Shown: positions 44,525 through 57,338, counted from the first letter of the stretch. The stretch: DNA of 64,000 nt from Hyalella azteca (GCF_000764305.2 NW_025941450.1:1-64000), one strand, 5' to 3'. The notes: generated by a model from the letters alone, not told the origin. A program made the numbers and translations.

Positions 44525-44735
44525 GATACATCCTTCCCTTGTAGACGCTGCGGTGTTGGTAGAGTGTAGAGAGGGTGCAGTGTTGGTAGAGTGTAGAGAG
44601 ACTGCAGTGTTGGTAGAGTGTAGAGAACGGTGTTGGTAGAGTATAGAGAGGTTACACTGTTTGTAGAGTGTAGAGAGGCTACAGCGTTGGTAGAGTATAG
44701 AGAGGTTACACTGTTTGTAGAGTGTAGATAGCGTA
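44525..44735. repeat. GTTGGTAGAGTGTAGAGAG minisatellite
   Basis: Eight TTGGTAGAGT[G/A]TAGA or TTTGTAGAGTGTAGA units with variable spacers, 20-36 bp apart. Confidence 0.9.
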
Positions 44736-45344
44736 TATCTGGTCTGTTGAATAGGACAGGGAGCTATGGCTGACAAATATTGCATCTGTCAAATTTTGTA
44801 CTTCGGTCGGTATCGAAATAAAAATTAAGTCTAGACAAAAGTACAGTCAATTTGCAATTCATGTTGAAGCAAAATAAAAATATTGCCTTAACAAAAATAT
44901 AAAAACATCATAGATCCAATGAATAGAATTTTGCAATAAATTGTGCTTATTCTTTCATGGAAAAATGTAAGTATAAGACGATTTTTTCTAATCCTAGTAT
45001 AATGGACGGCAAACTTTGATGAATATTTGAGTAATATTATTCAAGACAGATGATAATACGAGGAATAAAAGGTCGCCACTCAAAAGCTCTCTTTCCTTGA
45101 AGGGCGGCCCTCGCTTTTGTAAAGTAAGCCTGAGCCCTCAATATAACGGCAGCATCTCAGCCAAGCGTGGCTCTGGATCTACAAAAAAATAGATGTGCCT
45201 CATCCGGACAAAGGCATTAAATCTTCACTAAATATTAATGGAAAGATCTCATCCGAGAGTTACAAGAAGTCCTTAGAAATCAGACCACTAATAAGAAATC
45301 ATTCTACATAGACAAATGTTTTAAATAAGCTTTCCATCCAGACA

Positions 45345-45465
45345 TATCCCGCCATGATAGCTAATTAAATATTCGGCCACGATAGCAGATTAAATATCCC
45401 GCCATGACAGCTGATTAAATATCCCGCCATAATAGCTGATTAAATATCCCGCTATGATAGTTGAT
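45345..45465. repeat. 25-bp minisatellite TATCCCGCCATGATAGCTGATTAAA
   Basis: Five units directly abutting a Penelope-like fragment. Confidence 0.9.
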
Positions 45466-45745
45466 TAAAAAGGAAATTAAAAGCGAAGAAAACTCCACAA
45501 AAATTTAACATATTGCTATTGAAAACGTTTCGGATTCCAGCTCCGTCGTCAGCTCGAAAAAATCTGCAGCAAAAATACAATTAGAAGTTAATAAAGTTGG
45601 GATTCAAAAGAAAAAAAAATACAGAAGTTAAAAACCTAAATTTACAGGCAAAGAGAAGAGTAATAATAAATTAAATACCTGTCTATTCACAATTTCTAAT
45701 GGATAAGAACTAAATCTCGTTCCAAGCAATTGGTAAGATGAATGT
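45463..45745 (-). mobile_element. Penelope-like element 3' fragment
   Basis: Minus-strand orientation. CTATTCACAATTTC at 45684 matches the end of the ORF region of the element at 17690. ACGTTTTC, GAATTCCG-type, CCACAAAAATTTAACATATT and AAAAGCGAAGAAAACTCC match its tail. The coding part is almost absent. Confidence 0.82.
45523..45562 (-). ncRNA. hammerhead-like motif
   Basis: Minus strand CTGACGA, CGGA-loop-TCCG (or GGA/TCC), then GAAACG or AAACG. Same position in the element tail as at 17792. Confidence 0.5.
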
Positions 45746-46261
45746 TTCTTGTGTATAACGTCCTTGAACAAATAAAGAAAACGCGCTTTATACGATCAAA
45801 ATAACAATGTCATACTTGATGTTGATTAAAATTATTCGTTGATACTCGTGAGTATCATTAAAATTGAATTTTGATAATTCAATAGCCTAAAGACGGCATC
45901 AATAGATGGCGCTTGTGGCTATGAAGAGCGGTTATAAGCGCAGCCTGAGGCTGCTCAGAGCTGCCCTATTGTTCACCGGTCACAAACATGGCGTCGCATA
46001 CAAAAGATTTCCTAAGCCAAAAAGTCTCCTGAGCATCGCAGGATATTCCTGTGAGCGCCACAAACTCCTCGTGAGGAGGTTGTTAAGAGCTTTATGAATA
46101 GCGGTAACGAGCACCAAGGATAAATTTAATTGTTTTATTTCTTTCATAACAGCAAAACTCTGCAATTGTTTCAAAACATCAAAAATCTGGAAGTCATGAA
46201 AAGCTTATTCATTCAATTGAAATTGTAAGCAGGATATGAGTGCTTGTACAATATATGGGTA

Positions 46262-46600
46262 CAGTAGTGGCGGCCAGTACAACTATCCAATACTAACCGC
46301 CACTAATTATCCTGCTACTATCCTCATGTAAAGAGTTACTGGCTCTTTCCGTGGCAAGTAGTGGCGGCCAGTACAACTTTCAAGTTCTAACCGCCGCTAA
46401 TAATCATGCATCTACTATCCTCATGTAAAGAGTTACTGGCTCTTTCCGTGGCAAGTAGTGGCGGCCAGTACAACTTTCAAGTTCTAACCGCAGCTAATAA
46501 TCATGCATCTACTGGCCTCATGTAAAGAGTTACTGACTCATGCAGTGGTCAGTAGCGCCTACACACGAGGCCTGTAACACGGTAAATAGTGGCGGCTTCC
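46262..46600. repeat. about 96-bp tandem repeat with internal inverted repeat
   Basis: GTAGTGGCGGCCAGTACAAC begins at 46264, 46358 and 46454; a degraded fourth copy follows. Each unit holds TAGTGGCGG...CCGC[C/A][A/G]CTA, able to form a stem. Confidence 0.9.
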
Positions 46601-46674
46601 AGTATAACACATTAATGGATACTATATTTAGGGGCGTAACGCTCGTACGCCATTCTTGTGTCGCAGCATCCGTG

Positions 46675-46975
46675 ACTGTACAATTGTTTTAAAGACGAAG
46701 TACACTGTAAAAATTGAGCAGCGCACGAGCGAATGTACAATTGTACAAAGCACCTTGTACATATCGTGCAGCTCACGTGCGACTGTACAATTGTACTAAG
46801 CACTGTACAGTGCGCGTAGCAGCGTCTCGTAGCACACGTGCGACTGTACAATTGTACTAAGCACTGTACAGCGCACGTGTAGCAGCGTCAGTAGCACACG
46901 TGCGACTGTACAATTGTACTGAGCACTGTACAGCGCGTGTAGCAGCGACTCGTAGCACACGTGCGATGACGAAGC
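46675..46975. repeat. about 66-bp tandem repeat with GTACAATTGTAC palindrome
   Basis: Four units share TGCGACTGTACAATTGTACT, AGCACTGTACAG and GTAGCAGCG. Confidence 0.9.
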
Positions 46976-47055
46976 ATCGCTCGGCACGACAGCTGCGGGC
47001 GCGTGACGTGCGAATGACGAACGGCTCCTCTTGACAACGAGTAATTAACGTCATT

Positions 47056-47876
47056 AGAGGGTAGTGAGGGTAGTGATCAGGGTAGTGATGAGGGTAATGA
47101 TGAGGGTAATGATGAGGGTAATGATGAGGGTGATGATGAGGGTAGTGATGAGGTAATGATGAGGGTAGTGATGAGGGTAATGATGAGGGTAGTGATGAGG
47201 GTAGTGATGAGGGTAGTGATGAGGGTAGTGATGGGGGTAGTGATGAGGGTAATGATGAGGGTAGTGATGAGGGTAGTGATGAGGGTAATGATGAGGGTAG
47301 TGATGAGGGTAGTAATGAGGGTAGTGATGAGGGTAGTGATGAGGGTAATGATGAGGGTAGTGATGAGGGTAGTGATGAGGGTAATGATGAGGGTAATGAT
47401 GAGGGTAGTGATGAGGGTAATGATGAGGGTAATGATGAGGGTAGTGATGAGGGTAATGATGAGGGTAATGATTAGGGTAGTGATGAGGGTAATGATGAGG
47501 GTAGTGATGAGGGTAATGATGAGGGTAGTGATGAGGGTAGTGATGAGGGTAATGGTGAGGGTGATGATGAGGGTAATGATTAGGGTGATGGTGAGGGTGA
47601 TGATGAGGGCAATGATTAGGGTGATGGTGAGGGTAATGATGAGGGCAATGATTAGGATAATGATGAGAGTAATTATGGGGGTGATGAAGAGGTTAATGAA
47701 GGTAGTTTTGAGGGTGATGACGAGGTTAATAAGGGTAATTATGAGGGTGATGACGAGGTTAATAAGGGTAATTATGAGGGTGATGACGAGGTTAATAAGG
47801 GTAATTATGAGGGTGATGATGAGGTTAATAAGGGTAATTATGAGGGCAATGATGAGGGTAACGGTGAGGGTAATAA
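47056..47876. repeat. 12-bp satellite-like array GAGGGTARTGAT, then 33-bp units
   Basis: About 50 units of GAGGGTAGTGAT or GAGGGTAATGAT to 47640. It then changes to a 33-bp unit GAGGGTGATGACGAGGTTAA... repeated about four times. Open frames longer than 250 codons on both strands are by-products of a stop-free unit whose length is a multiple of three. Confidence 0.97.
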
Positions 47877-48395
47877 TACCATGCGCCCCCAATTACAAGT
47901 CATCTCAAATCGCTGTAAATTGAAAAATTTCCAGCTTTTGTAATCACGGAACACCAAAATGGCTAAAAATGCCATGTTTTCTTCTATTTAATAAAAAGAA
48001 AAAAAGTAATGACTGTAATTCTTTAGAAATAATTCAAATAAAGCAAATTGTATCAGCGATGCAGCAGGTAGAAAATAATTAACTATGATAATGATAATCT
48101 TTGAATCGCATGGAATTTTTGTCATTGATTGTTATTATATCACTGATCACATAGAATGGTAGGACATAGAAATGAAAAAGTAATTTTTCAATAATATTTT
48201 AATAATTTACCTGGATTGGAGCCTATTACATGGGCAACGCAAACTTATGTTAAGCTAAGTTCCAGTTCAATAAGCGAACTACTAAGATTTTTTTTGCAAG
48301 TTTAGCTTGTTGAGGAAAAGAAAACTTGATTTTCTTCGTCATTACTCACAAAATAATCAGTTGAAGCTTGCTGGAATTCTTCCAGCAAAGGGGGT

Positions 48396-48790
48396 AAATG
48401 TCGTGCACCAAGCATGAAGGTGAATGGAGAGGTGAATGAGAGGTGAATGGAGGTAAAGAGAGAGGTGAATGGAGGTAAAGGGGGTGTGAAAGGAGATGAA
48501 AGTTGTGCATGGTGGTGAACAGGGTTGATTGGAATGATGAGGCTGTACAAATGAAGACGTAGGGTTTGTCTTGCACCAAATGAAGCTTACGAGCATGAAG
48601 GGCGTGAAGGGGGTAGAGAAGTTAATGGAGGTAAAGGGGGTTAAATGGATGTAAAGGGGGTGTGAAAATTGGTAAAGGCGATGAAAGAAGTGAAGGGGTG
48701 TGAAGGGAGAGAAATTGAGGTAAAGGATGGTGACGAGTTGTGAAAGGAGATATAGGGAATGAAGGGAGGTAAAAAAAGGTGAAGGGGCTG
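48396..48790. repeat. purine-rich GGTGAATGGAGGTAAAGG minisatellite
   Basis: Irregular 14-20 bp units. A longer block around GCTGTACA[A/G]ATGAAG[A/T]CGTAG recurs at 48543 and 48788, a higher-order period of about 245 bp. Confidence 0.85.
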
Positions 48791-48907
48791 TACAGATGAA
48801 GTCGTAGTGTTCAGTCAATTTACATGAAGGCAGCGGGCGGCGGTCAAGGGCGCGCGGCTCCTGATGGGACGCGGCGTGGGTGCACGTGGAGGAAAATACG
48901 TCGGATT

Positions 48908-49031
48908 CTATAAATATTGACACACTTTCTGCATGTAGCACCCATACACTGTAATGCCGGACCAAAATGGGTCATAGTCGTAAAAAGTTTATCACTAGTC
49001 GGAAAAATTTTCGCCCATTTCTCTGAGTGTG
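48908..49031. mobile_element. MITE family 1 copy, truncated
   Basis: TGGGTCATAGTCG, AAAAAGTTTATCACTAGTC and GCCCATTTCTCTGAGTG match one end of the family. Confidence 0.6.
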
Positions 49032-49096
49032 GGATAACGCAACGGAAAGATGACCTCACAGCTTACTAACGACGGGTCTACCGTTATTAAAAAAAT

Positions 49097-49246
49097 TACT
49101 GCGTCATTTTGTCCGAAAAGTGGCACGCTTTTTAACCCATAGCTCGAGCAAAGTAACATTAATATTCGTCAAACTGGGTCATGCTGACCCACAAAAGGGT
49201 GGGAAGTGCATCGCTATTAAGACAAGATGTTATTTCTCTGATTGTA
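49097..49246 (-). mobile_element. MITE family 1 copy
   Basis: CATTTTGTCCGAAAAGTGGC, AACTGGGTCATGCTGACCC, GTGCATCGCTATTAAGACA and TATTTCTCTGATTG in order; about 150 bp. Confidence 0.8.
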
Positions 49247-50805
49247 TGCTAAGCCTATAAATTTTCAGTGCAGTTGTGAAGAGCACAATTCCGCTATTCT
49301 GGTTCTAAACTTATTAATTTTATCAGTCTACTCAACATATCGCAATTAGCAAGCACACTTTCCAAAGATGTTTTCAAAATTAAAAAACAAAATTCGTCAT
49401 TAAATAACTAAATATCAACCTATTCAATGACTAAATTAGAAAAGTGAACAATGTTTTCATTTTAATCAGATTTTTTTTAATTTTTTAATCAGAAAAATTA
49501 GAAAACTAAACAATGTTTTCATTTTTAAACAGAGCGATAAATTAAAGAAGTACAGAAGCTTTAGAATCTTAACTCCTACGACCCGACAAAATGAAGCTAG
49601 ACCAAGAATTGTGTAGACGGTTTAGGTCAATAAGGTTTGCGTTGAAGATTTTTTCAGAATGTGGGCATCAAATGCCCGACGCATTTCAGTGAACTTTACG
49701 TGAAAAAAACGAGTTTTTCCAATGTTGATCTTGACGGCCACTAGGCGAACACTCAAGAAACGAGAGCTCCGCACAAGACTTCCTTTACGGCAGTTAACAA
49801 AGAAGCTTTCATGTTGCAATATTCGAACTATTAGAAGGTGTTTAGGAAATAAGGATCATGGAAGCGCTTCATCATGCGATAGAGATTAAAACGGTTGGTA
49901 AGTTTACAATTTTGACATAAGTTTTAATTAGAAGCGAAGCTAATGCTAACTCTAATGAAAATACGTATAATAAAAAAAACACGAAAGTTGATCTTAGGTC
50001 AAAGTTTTCAGTACAAGTGCTTCCCAAAGCAGTGAATTTGAGCTACGAATTAAAATAGGCCGATGTTTGTAATTAGATTTGAAGAATGCCGTTCTTAAAT
50101 GACACATGAGGAGAAAAATTTCTAATTGTGTCTAATCGTTTTCTAATCTGCGTTAGTATGAATATGTTTTGTACGTTAACATATCGTGCAGCTTTCTTCA
50201 AGAGTCCACAAACATTGTTAGTATTCATCGTAATCCATGAATATTTAAGCCGAATATTATCGATGATTTTTATGTATGAGTTTGCGATGCAAGAATAGAT
50301 GCGAAAATAATAAAAAATCTTCTAGGCATCGTACATAATAACCTAGAATTATGATTGGCGCCCTTTAAGCCTGTCAAGGAAAATCAACAGGAGGCCTGAT
50401 GAGAGTTCGGCCCTTCAACCTTAGCCTTCAAACTACAACACGAAACGCTTGCAAAAAATTGTGAAGACATGTCGTCGTATCAAGTCCGCCGATAGTACGC
50501 CTATAATTACAAGAGGGCAGACAGCACACGTCGACGCCTTATATCCGCCGATAACACGCCTATAAAACGCCTAATAACTACAACAGGGATGACAACAACC
50601 ATGACACACCCGACATAGCGCGCGAGGTTAGCCTTATAGATGTTAAACGATAATTGAACTCTGCCTCAGAAGCCCTAATTTCAATTTGGACTTATATAGT
50701 TCTACAAACCTTGAGGGAAAATACAAGCTGAATTAAAAAAATATAACTCAGTACTCACTGCAGTGAGTGACAGAGAGCGTATTTTTTCGTCGACGAAAAC
50801 GTGAG
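49247..50805. other. no gene recognised
   Basis: AT-rich. A partial duplication around TCCGCCGATA[G/A][T/C]ACGCCTATA occurs at 50487 and 50547. Confidence 0.5.
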
Positions 50806-50852
50806 GTCACGGACAGATAGACGGACGGACGGACAGACAGACAGACGGATAT
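50806..50852. repeat. (GACA/GACG)n microsatellite
   Basis: GACGGACGGACGGACAGACA and neighbours. Confidence 0.9.
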
Positions 50853-51144
50853 GGCGAGCACAATAGTGCATTTTTTCCATTAATGAGAAAATGCGCTAAA
50901 AATAGTGTTCAAGTTAAATTTGTTTACAGTGTACGCGGCGGGAGTTAGTCGTTTTTAAGAGAGCAAGTGGCTGATGAGAAATGAGGGTTATATGTAAAGT
51001 GATGATAATTAATGTCATTGATGTCTCATGGCAAGACAATAAAATATATACGAGTTTGAGAGAATTGTTTAGATTTTGATTACGAATTTAATGAGATTTT
51101 GAAGAGTAGTGGTGAGAATAGCAGCACAAACACTTCAGGAAGAG

Positions 51145-51320
51145 GTGCAATCTACTACTGAAGCTACAAAAAAATACAATCTACTCTTGACTATACAAAG
51201 AGACACAATCTACTCTTGAATCTACAAAAAATACCATCTACTCGTGACTATATAGACATAATCTACTCTTTAATTTACAAAAAGATACAATCTACTCATG
51301 AATCTATAAAGTGAGATCAC
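51145..51320. repeat. about 36-bp minisatellite CAATCTACTCTTGANTNTACAAA
   Basis: Five units with drift. Confidence 0.88.
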
Positions 51321-51934
51321 TAGATTCTAGAATCCACTCTTTATTGAATATATGTTGGCATTAATAGTGAAGAGGGTTTAGTATGTGACTTTAATTGCAA
51401 TATAGGAGCTGTTGCGAACAACATATCTGCATAAAAAAGTAGATAAAATAAAATTAAATTACCCAAAATTCTGCAAGCAACTAAAACATAAGAAATGGGC
51501 ATCGCCATCACTTCGGAGGCATCTTATCATCACTTCGTGTTGAAAATGTCAACACAATTCGGCCGCGGGAGATGAGCGAACCACCAATGGAGCACTGCGA
51601 TATTATCAGAGATTTTAAAGCAAATAAGCAAGAAATCACAATAAAATTCACTAAATCTATGCATGAGGCGTTTTCTTTGTTTTTGAATTCTTGATGAAGT
51701 TGGAATTTAAGCAGAGTATCGATTTGAGTAAGAAACAACATAATTAAATGCGTTAAGATTGTTTTGTTGTATATTGTTGTATTATATACTGTATATTGAT
51801 ATATAATATTCAATATTGCTATATTGAATAATTGTTATAATGATTATAACTGTATGGATTATAATCAATATAATGGAATTGAACAATACAAAGTTGTTCG
51901 CTGTTAACGATCCTGAAGAAGTTCTTGTCGGACA

Positions 51935-52030
51935 TAACCGCGTACACGCGAGTTTTTGCTGCAATTTCGCCGCCGCAGCTGCACGGCTAATTTGCTTCAC
52001 TTCCGCCGCACAGCATTTGCATGCGGCCTG
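51935..52030 (-). other. GC-rich coding-like patch, unassigned
   Basis: After an ATTGACGCAG acceptor-like site the minus strand encodes AACKCCAAEVKQISRAAAAA and then KLQQKLA. The E-V-K-x-[I/L] pattern faintly recalls the end of a TRIM B-box 2, but the zinc-binding His residues are absent and no donor gives a phase that fits the exon at 29172. Left unassigned. Confidence 0.2.
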
Positions 52031-52039
52031 CGTCAATGA

Positions 52040-52088
52040 GGGGGGTTGTGCGTATGGGGGGTTGGGGGTCTGCGTAAGGGGGTTGGGG
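52040..52088 (+). other. potential G-quadruplex
   Basis: Five G runs of 6, 6, 5, 5 and 4 within 49 bases on the plus strand. Confidence 0.75.
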
Positions 52089-53395
52089 TGGTGCGTGTTG
52101 GCGTAGTGTGCAAGGGAGGGGTTGTTTGGTCGGGAGGTGGGTGACGCTGGGTAATTTAAAAGGTTGAATGCTGACCATAAGACACGGGTGTGCAGAAATT
52201 GATCGATGCAGGCGAGTGCGTTGTGTGGAGGCGAGTTGTATCATGGAATATTATAAGGTAAATTTTACGTATTTTAACAATTTGTAGCCAAGAGCAATCG
52301 TGACTACAAACGGAGCATTTCAGGATTACATTTCAAAGTAGAGTCGATTTCATAAAGTAGCATTCTTGGAATAAATAGGTTAACCGTTTATTATGAATGA
52401 ACTAAAAAACTAACCATTGCACAAAATGCTATCCTATCACTTAAATATACTTTCCAGTTCAACCCAATGCTGGGAAATCAAGTCGAGTTCCATTCTAAAT
52501 TCTACCGCAAACTTTTTTTCGTTCACGGCCGAGAAGAAGCAGCACAGAGCAGCGGTCTGCCGCACGTTAAAGAATCAAAATAAATGAAGCCGAAGCTCTC
52601 AGAAATTTTTCGTTTGAGCGATCGAAGCGGTTGCCAGCATCGCAATTCAGTCATTTTTATCCGGAAAATTTTCCCAAAGGAAATGAGAAGAAGATTGAAT
52701 TCGTTGTCGAGAGCGTTGATCGCAAGTGAAACCAGAAGAGCTCTGACGTCTTCATCAGAGCAGAGACTAAAATGAAACGATTTGCTACTGAACCAAATAT
52801 AATTGTCTGATAATTCTGACACTACAATAAAATAATTCAATAGTGAGTTACACTCCTAATAAAGTGCCCAATAACTTCTTGAAAGAGATCCATCTATAAA
52901 GACATTATTAATTGCATGAATAATTCGTATCAGGTGATTCGTATGACGCGGAATGCTCTATATCTTACCTACAAGAGAAAATAGAACACTAATTTTAAAT
53001 TTTTTAATACTGCATGTCAATTTTACGAGGAAATTTTATGCTTTGATTACAAAATAGCACTAAGAATGTAAAGTATGACAACAGAAGCCAATTAATGATT
53101 CAAGGAACTGCAAACCTAAATCAAGTAGAGATAAATTCTCGTTTGTCTGGTGAAAAGTTCCTCGAAAGAACCACAACAGCCGCGCATTATCTACTAAAAT
53201 TCAAGTTAATATCTGACAAAATAAAAGCCATATTTTCTGTGAAATGTTCGGAGCTCCGCTGAACAATTGGCAATAGCAAAGACCAAGAAATTCTTGAGTT
53301 GATGTCGGTGGTGAGGAGTCCTCGGAGGATTTTATGGATTGCAATAAAGACGCTGGGCTTCACGTCAGTTGTTTTCTTGAGATCTAATAAAGAAC

Positions 53396-53745
53396 TCAAG
53401 GGAAAAACTACGAGAAAAGGAGGAAGAAATTTTGATAAAAGGAGGGAAAACCTCGATGGAAGGAGGGAAAACCTCGAGAAAAGGAGGGAAAAACCTGGAT
53501 GAAGGAGGGAAAAAACATCGATGAAATGCGAGAAAAAAAAACCTCGGTGAATGGAGGAAAAAACCTTGATGAAAGGAGGAAAAAACCTTGAGGAAGGGAG
53601 GAGAAAATCTCGAGGAAAGGAGGGAAGAAAATTTGAGGGAAAGAGAGAGAAAATCTCGACGAAAAAAGGGGAAAAACTCGAGGAAAGGAGGGAAGAAACC
53701 TCGAAGAAAGGATGGATAAACCTCGAGGAAAGGAGAAGGAGAGGC
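53396..53745. repeat. AAAGGAGGGAAAACCTCGA minisatellite, purine strand bias
   Basis: About 14 irregular units of 22-28 bp. The bottom-strand translations are Phe/Pro/Ser-rich and meaningless. Confidence 0.9.
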
Positions 53746-54804
53746 TGTGGCACTGAAACTTGTACAAGAGCTACTAAAGAGAGCTTCAGAATGAGGGCGA
53801 GAAGCCATCGAAAGCTGCGAGAGCTATTCTGAAAGTCGGTTAATTTTTTTCACCGTGAACGTGAGAAGTTCTTGAGGCGGGAAACTTTCTTTAAAAAATT
53901 GTGCTTTATTGGCGCTGACTGACGATTAAATTACAGGATGTCGGCGATGTGCGACAGAAATAATTGGAGGAAATGCACGATTATTAAAATTTACATTATT
54001 ATTAAAATATATTGAACAAAAAAAGTGCGATAGCGCTCAAGTTGAAGACTTGTATGACTGCATGTTACAGTCCATAACATTATCTTGTGATCAAATTTGA
54101 ACTTCGGTTTAGTCACGATAGAATGAGATGGCATGCAAATCGAACCATTAGTTAATAAAAAATGTTTTTGTTATTAACGTTTCATGTTAAATAAAAATGT
54201 CTAGGGTGTTGAAAAAATATTAGAGAACTTGTTAAAGTAGACCTTCCGTATAAGTTCGTTCGCTCATTCGCCACTATTCCACAACGATACCGATCTTCTG
54301 ATGCGAAAAAACAGATTTGCATGAAGCGAGTCTTTATCCTGAACAACATAATTCCGGCGACAAGCGACCTAATAATAAATTGTTGATACAAAACTTCCCC
54401 ACCCGGAATCTGGCGTTGAATTAGCGTTGATTAAACGTTGTTTCAACGTCATATGCATAAATGGTAAATTTTAGCTACTTTCATCGTTAGTTCCGTTGAT
54501 AGGAAATTGAATAATAAATTTTATGCTTCGATGAAGTGGAAAAAGGTAAGAGCACCATTTACACGAACTGAAAGTTTGTGGTTCTCTGAAAGAAGTTATC
54601 AAAGTTTCATAGAAAAAAACTTTTTGCTGCTTATTTGAGCAAGCATTAGCGACATTGATCTCGTATGGCCGCGCGGCTCTCGAGAAGAACAAAGACTGTC
54701 ATTTTAGCAGCCTCGAGAGAATGTATCGTCGTGGCACGACAGCGATTGTCACGACCGAACCTGAGATCCCGAATGGGACTCGTGTCAAGGTAAGGAACGC
54801 AGGA

Positions 54805-55020
54805 TATATCGTGGTAATGAGCACACGACGGTAACGATAAAGTACCGTCATAGGTGCTGGCAGAGTACAGGATATCGTGGTAATGAGCACACGACGGTAA
54901 CGATAAAGTACCGTCATAGGTGCTGGCAGAGTGCAGCGTATCGTGGTAATGAGCACACGACGGTAACGATAAAGTACCGTCATAGATGCTGGCAGAGTGC
55001 AGGATATCGTGGTTATGATA
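54805..55020. repeat. 66-bp minisatellite
   Basis: GTGGTAATGAGCACACGACG occurs at 54811, 54877 and 54943, with GTGGTTATGA at 55009; near-identical units. A TGAGCACACAGCGGTAACG remnant lies at 55123. Confidence 0.95.
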
Positions 55021-57115
55021 TCGCAGTCAGCGCAGCAAATTAGGCCTCAAGTCTGTCGCCGATCCTGAACATCGCAAAAATGTTCACAGCTTTCTGCGGG
55101 TCTCGAACACGCAACTTACAATGAGCACACAGCGGTAACGCTAAATTACCTTCAAAACGCTCTTTAAATTAACTATTGCTGGTGTAATTAATCGAAAACT
55201 CATCGAGGACTCAGAGTGTCGCTCACGTGACGAGCGCCGAGACAAAGACAAGCGATGGTAAGTGCCGCACGAAAGTCCAATTCAAAATAATGGCTCATTA
55301 ACGGAACAAGTTTGGTAGGATTGAGTTGCGCTGTCTGATGGAATTCCATTAGAGGTAAAATGATTTCAGGTGTAATGGAAGAAAGTTTCAAATTAGTAAC
55401 TTGTTTGCTGATGGATGATTTATCATTGTAGTTTCAGGTTAACACAGATCGAAAAATGCATAATGGAATAAAATTTAAATCGAGTAATTAGGATGGTTTA
55501 TTGGTAGAAATTACGGTAGGTAGTTTAACATCCAAAGATAGAGTAAAAAAATAACGAATCACATTTGATTATATCGGTGAATTTACACTAACATAGCTTC
55601 AGAAACGAACGTTTTGTTCGGATTGATCACCGTGATGAAAAACTCTAGCTCGTCAAATTATCAAGTTAGAAGTTGACAAGTCGCAAGTCATTGGCAATAA
55701 GTTGTCTCAATTTAAGTTTCCGTAACGTCGAGCGAGGCGGCAAAGTTAAAGTTACAAACTTTAATGCAGTCGCGTCGGAGTCCATCTGCTTAATGGACTT
55801 TCAGATCCTAGCAATTTATTGACGGTGGCGGGTGAATAAATCTCTTACAAGCCTCATGTGTAATTTTACCAACACGTAGGTAAACGAATGGCTTCACAGT
55901 GAAATTTAAAGTCCTTTTTTGGTTAATTTTTTGGTGACGATAGGCTTAAAAATTTTTGTAAAAGCGTTTTCACGCTGTAACATTTTGGTTATTATTTAAT
56001 TTCCGAATAAACTATTATTATATTATTTACTTCCTTAATACATTCAAAGGATTGGAAAAGAACGGAACGGAATTTCAGGCAGAAGAAAAAAAAATCGAAC
56101 TCTCGTGAGAGATTGTCTTGTAAGCACTCTAACCTATTAGGAAGCTTATATTAAATAAGAGGTTCAATGTAGACTAGAGCTTGAATTCAATAATAATAAT
56201 AGAACGTCTTCCATATTATTAATTATCAGATAAACGCTTAACGTTTACCTTTAAATTTACGTTTACCTGGTAAACGTAAACGTTAATTAACGGCAAAGTT
56301 TTTATTAATTCAGACTCGATGTACAACTCGTACTTCAGTCAGCCTTTAATCCTAAAGTTAATCAGCATCTATATTTCAAGTTCTAATTAATGTCATAATT
56401 CACGTGAAGTTTAATTCATAATAAAAGCTCACGTAAGTAAGGACTATTTAGGCGCGACGACGTCAGGCAAGAAGATCATTCATCACTGACGACAACTTCA
56501 CTGAACCTTGCAAGTCCATTCATTCACTGAACACGTGACGGCCATTCATTATATGTGAAAGCATTCATTACTTTGACATTCATTTTATGCTCAACATCAA
56601 TCAAATTAAGCGTTTTGATCTCACAAAATATTCAAAAATTAATGATGTTCAGTGTTTTAATGAAGCGGTTTCAAGGTGACATATCTTGCGAAAAATCAGT
56701 TCACATAGTTGATAAACAAATTAATGTGAATTATTTAGAAATATTACATGGATAAATATTGAAGTGGCTTCAGTAAGCTTATATACGTCAATAAAAACCT
56801 TAGTAGCGTCATAATTATAAAGAAAAAGTGAGCTGTTGGATAAGACATCCACCATGTCGCATGATGATATAACCATGTTCCCAGCCAGAGAAGAAGAAAA
56901 GATGCCAAGTAATGCAGCGTAACCACAGGCGAACTGTCCTCAAAGTGCACTTACTTTACAAAGCACCAACACAAAATAAATGCATTATTATTTTATCTTA
57001 TTTTGTATGTTGTTAAAATAGGGCATAAAATATCACGCACTAGAAACCAGCAGCAGATTTCCGAGGCTTGATAGGCCTTGTCTACGACGGCCTCGAGAAC
57101 TTTAAAGGGAAAGTG
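55021..57115. other. no gene recognised
   Basis: AT-rich. GTTTACC/GGTAAACG motifs around 56235-56285 (TTTACCTTTAAATTTACGTT and GGTAAACGTAAACG) form a loose inverted pair. Confidence 0.5.
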
Positions 57116-57285
57116 CACTCAGGGAATCGAATGGATCATATTGTTTAAATAGTGGCACACTTTCTTATAGAAAACAGGAGCAAAGAGCGGACTTAGGCCA
57201 CCTAACTGGGCCAGGCCGGATAAACCACACACGAGCAAAAAGTGCATTGAAATTTGGACACAGTCTTACTCGTTTTTCTGGGTGT
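57116..57285 (-). mobile_element. MITE family 1 copy
   Basis: CACTCAGGGAATCGAATGG, TCATATTGTTTAAATAGTGG, GCCAGGCCGGAT, TTTGGACACAGTCTTACTCG and TTTTTCTGGGTG in order. About 170 bp. Confidence 0.8.
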
Positions 57286-57338
57286 GTAAACATTTTATTC
57301 CCGAGGATCAAGCGACGCCTGCACGCTCGTTAACCAAA

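Noticed and set aside
47077..47923. Open frames of 271 (minus) and 255 (plus) codons
   Set aside because: Both are translations of a 12-bp tandem repeat without stops, with no start context, domain or splice support.
48357..48965. 202-codon minus-strand frame
   Set aside because: Phe/Ser/Pro-rich translation of a purine-rich minisatellite; no domain.
51782..52036. Minus-strand Cys/Ala-rich frame as the missing TRIM B-box exon
   Set aside because: Lacks zinc-binding His residues, and no splice phase joins it to the exon at 29172; kept only as an unassigned patch.
53187..53808. Minus-strand frames of 119 to 188 codons
   Set aside because: Same cause: a biased purine minisatellite gives Phe/Ser/Pro-rich nonsense.
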